This document shows, one piece after another, positions 62,514 through 64,000 of a stretch of DNA of 64,000 nucleotides (positions are counted from its first letter, which is position 1; each line of letters begins with the position of its first letter). Made by a program: the position numbers and the translations under genes. Under the pieces are notes generated by a model. It saw only the letters and a program-made list of their open reading frames with translations, was not told the DNA's origin and did no database searches. Location: assembly GCF_018130215.1 (NCBI RefSeq), contig NZ_JAFCKQ010000005.1:186001-250000 (forward strand), written 5' to 3'. This DNA is from Bradyrhizobium jicamae. Its GTDB lineage: Bacteria; Pseudomonadota; Alphaproteobacteria; Rhizobiales; Xanthobacteraceae.

Positions 62514-63274
62514 CGTCCCCGCGGACAGTGCTTGGCCTGACGCTTCTTGCAGCCTTGCTGGCGGCCGCGCCCGCCCGCGCCGAAGAGGCCGCCCCGCCGC
62601 AGCAGCCCTGCGACGTTCCGGCCTATCTGCTCGCCAGCGACAGTTCGCTCCCGAAGGTCACGGAAGCGGTCAGGGGCGGGCAGCCGCTCGACGTGCTCGT
62701 GGTTGGCAGCCGCTCCTCGACGATCCCGCAGAACGAGGCCAGCGCCTATCCGGCCAAGCTGCTGGCGGCGCTGAAGGAGAAGCTGCCGGCGGCGACGGTC
62801 AATCTATCCGTAGAAATACAGGCCAAAACCACCGCGGAAGAGACCTCCGGGACCCTGGTCAAGCTTGTCGAGGCGAAAAAGCCGACTTTGGTCATCTGGC
62901 AGACCGGCACGGTCGATGCTATGCGATCGGTCGATCCCGACGATTTCCGCACCGCTGTCGACGACGGAGTTGTTGCGCTGCGGAACGCCGGGACGGACGT
63001 GGTTCTGGTGAATTTGCAATACAGCCCACGCACCGAGACGATGATTTCTGCGCCGCCCTATCTCGATATTTTGCGGGCGGTGGCACAGCAGCACGACGTT
63101 CCGCTGTTCGACCGGTTTGCGATCATGCGGCAATGGAATGATGCGGGATATTTCGACCTGTTCAGCACCTCGCACGGTGTCGAACTGGCCAAGCAAGTTC
63201 ATGCCTGTCTCGGCAGCGCGCTATCGAAATTCGTGATCGATGCGGCCCATCTGGGCCCGGTGCAGCAGAATTAG
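62510..63274 (+). CDS. Secreted SGNH-fold protein, active site degenerate
   Basis: A 254-residue exported protein. Signal peptide of ~22 residues (LTLLAALLAAAPARA). The core resembles the SGNH hydrolase of the next gene: LDVLVVGSRSST aligns with the catalytic-Ser block VIVAFGSSST, and IWQTGTVDAM aligns with IWQVGTNAVL. The block-III Asn is Val here and the block-V Asp-x-x-His is not clean (STSHG), so catalysis is doubtful. It starts inside the opgC stop and ends 14 bp before the next SGNH gene. It may be a binding partner or a divergent esterase. Confidence 0.7.
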   Translation: MTSPRTVLGLTLLAALLAAAPARAEEAAPPQQPCDVPAYLLASDSSLPKVTEAVRGGQPLDVLVVGSRSSTIPQNEASAYPAKLLAALKEKLPAATVNLSVEIQAKTTAEETSGTLVKLVEAKKPTLVIWQTGTVDAMRSVDPDDFRTAVDDGVVALRNAGTDVVLVNLQYSPRTETMISAPPYLDILRAVAQQHDVPLFDRFAIMRQWNDAGYFDLFSTSHGVELAKQVHACLGSALSKFVIDAAHLGPVQQN

Positions 63275-63288
63275 AGGAAGTTGAGTTG

Positions 63289-64000
63289 ATGCGTTGTGCC
63301 GTCCCTTTTCGCCGAACCATCTGGCGAAGCGTGTCCGCCGTTGCCGCAATCGTGCTGCTGAGCGCAGCGCCGCTGCAGGCGCAGACCGCGCAGCCGGATC
63401 AGCATGCGGCGCTGTCGGCCGGCGCGAAGGCCGAGGCCGCCACCAGATCCGATGCAGCAAAATCTGATGCCGCAACGCCGGCAGCGGCAGCTGGCGATCA
63501 GGCCGCGCCGCAGGCGCCGGGTCTCACCGCGCGCGCAATCGACAAGGTCAAGCAGGTCGCGAAATCCGCCGGCGACATCTTCCATCGCGTGCCATGTCTG
63601 GCGCCCAAGGGCGTGCCGAACTCGACCGGCTCGCTGCCGCATGTCGCCGCCAAGCTCGCGGAGGGCAGGCCCGTCGTCATCGTCGCGTTCGGGTCGTCCT
63701 CGACCCAGGGCTACGGCTCGTCGGCGCCGGAGTTCACTTATCCGAACCGGCTCGCCGCGCAGTTGCGCCGCCAGTATCCCACCGCCGACATCTCCGTGCT
63801 CAATCGGGGCAAGGGCGGCGACGATGCGCCCGAGATGATGAAGCGGCTGCAGTCGGAGGTGCTCGACGTCCACCCTGACATGGTGATCTGGCAGGTCGGC
63901 ACCAATGCGGTGTTGCGCAACCTCGATCAGACCGAGACCGAGAAAGAGGTCGCGGACGGCGTCGCGCGCATCCAGGCCGGCGGCTCCGACGTCGTGCTGG
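63289..64000 (+). CDS. SGNH/GDSL-type secreted hydrolase, N-terminal part
   Basis: The first 237 residues of a protein cut by the window end. Signal peptide of ~31 residues (SAVAAIVLLSAAPLQAQ), an Ala/Asp-rich disordered stretch (to about residue 78), then a conserved cysteine-containing segment (FHRVPCLAPKG). The SGNH domain follows: block I VIVAFGSSSTQGYG near 125-138, block II VLNRGKGGDDAPEM near 166-179, block III IWQVGTNAVLRN near 199-210. Key Ser, Gly and Asn are present, so this copy looks active. Such esterases remove or move acyl groups on glycans, fitting the OpgC neighbour. Confidence 0.78.
   Translation, partial: MRCAVPFRRTIWRSVSAVAAIVLLSAAPLQAQTAQPDQHAALSAGAKAEAATRSDAAKSDAATPAAAAGDQAAPQAPGLTARAIDKVKQVAKSAGDIFHRVPCLAPKGVPNSTGSLPHVAAKLAEGRPVVIVAFGSSSTQGYGSSAPEFTYPNRLAAQLRRQYPTADISVLNRGKGGDDAPEMMKRLQSEVLDVHPDMVIWQVGTNAVLRNLDQTETEKEVADGVARIQAGGSDVVL

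Overview
The window is GC-rich, densely coding DNA from an alphaproteobacterium of the Rhizobiales, most likely Bradyrhizobium or a close relative. The evidence is a CYP199A-type P450, a GcrA cell-cycle regulator, a fused dipeptide-type ABC ATPase, an OpgC acyltransferase and several families of short dispersed palindromes of the kind common in Bradyrhizobium intergenic DNA. Species level is inference. No rRNA, tRNA, IS element, phage or CRISPR array was seen.

Region 1 (1-12.4 kb) is nitrogen scavenging. After the end of a ugpB-like gene and a phosphotransferase comes a run of genes on the + strand: a peptide-type ABC transporter (binding protein, two permeases, fused double ATPase), then AtzG-, AtzE- and AtzH/HpxZ-like proteins and a GntR regulator. 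A convergent gene encodes allophanate hydrolase (AtzF). Both transcription units have a textbook sigma-54 -24/-12 promoter, so import and hydrolysis of a urea- or biuret-like compound is probably under nitrogen control.

Region 2 (12.4-22 kb) is plant or lignin aromatic catabolism. It holds two MarR regulators, feruloyl-CoA synthase, a CYP199A-type 4-methoxybenzoate demethylase, an aromatic-type ABC binding protein, a caspase-fold secreted protein and a tannase/feruloyl-esterase-family hydrolase.

Region 3 (22-27 kb) is mixed: type II NADH dehydrogenase, a DHA2-type MFS exporter divergent from a small protein and an ECF sigma factor with a SnoaL-like tail, and a DUF805 membrane protein.

Region 4 (27-43.7 kb) is a second aromatic block. 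It has a complete Liv-type ABC transporter, a glutamine-synthetase-like enzyme paired with a Rieske oxygenase under an IclR regulator, and a benzoyl-CoA epoxidation (box) cluster: BoxR, benzoate-CoA ligase, boxC, boxB and two alpha/beta hydrolases. boxA and boxD are absent. The liv operon and the ligase gene share an identical 12-bp palindrome upstream.

Region 5 (43.8-50.4 kb) carries an SDR, a polysaccharide deacetylase, an OmpA/BON protein, membrane proteins and PhoR. Region 6 (50.4-56.1 kb) is the phosphate regulon pstSCAB-phoU-phoB, with a Pho box in front of pstS. Region 7 (56.2-64 kb) has gcrA, argD-argF-hslO, apaG and an OpgC gene followed by two SGNH-fold secreted proteins, the second cut by the window end. 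The strongest unexplained signals are the paired sigma-54 promoters, the shared 12-bp palindrome, the GS-like/Rieske pair, a consensus promoter running straight into a terminator upstream of argD, and a 13-bp perfect inverted repeat in the MFS/ECF divergent region.
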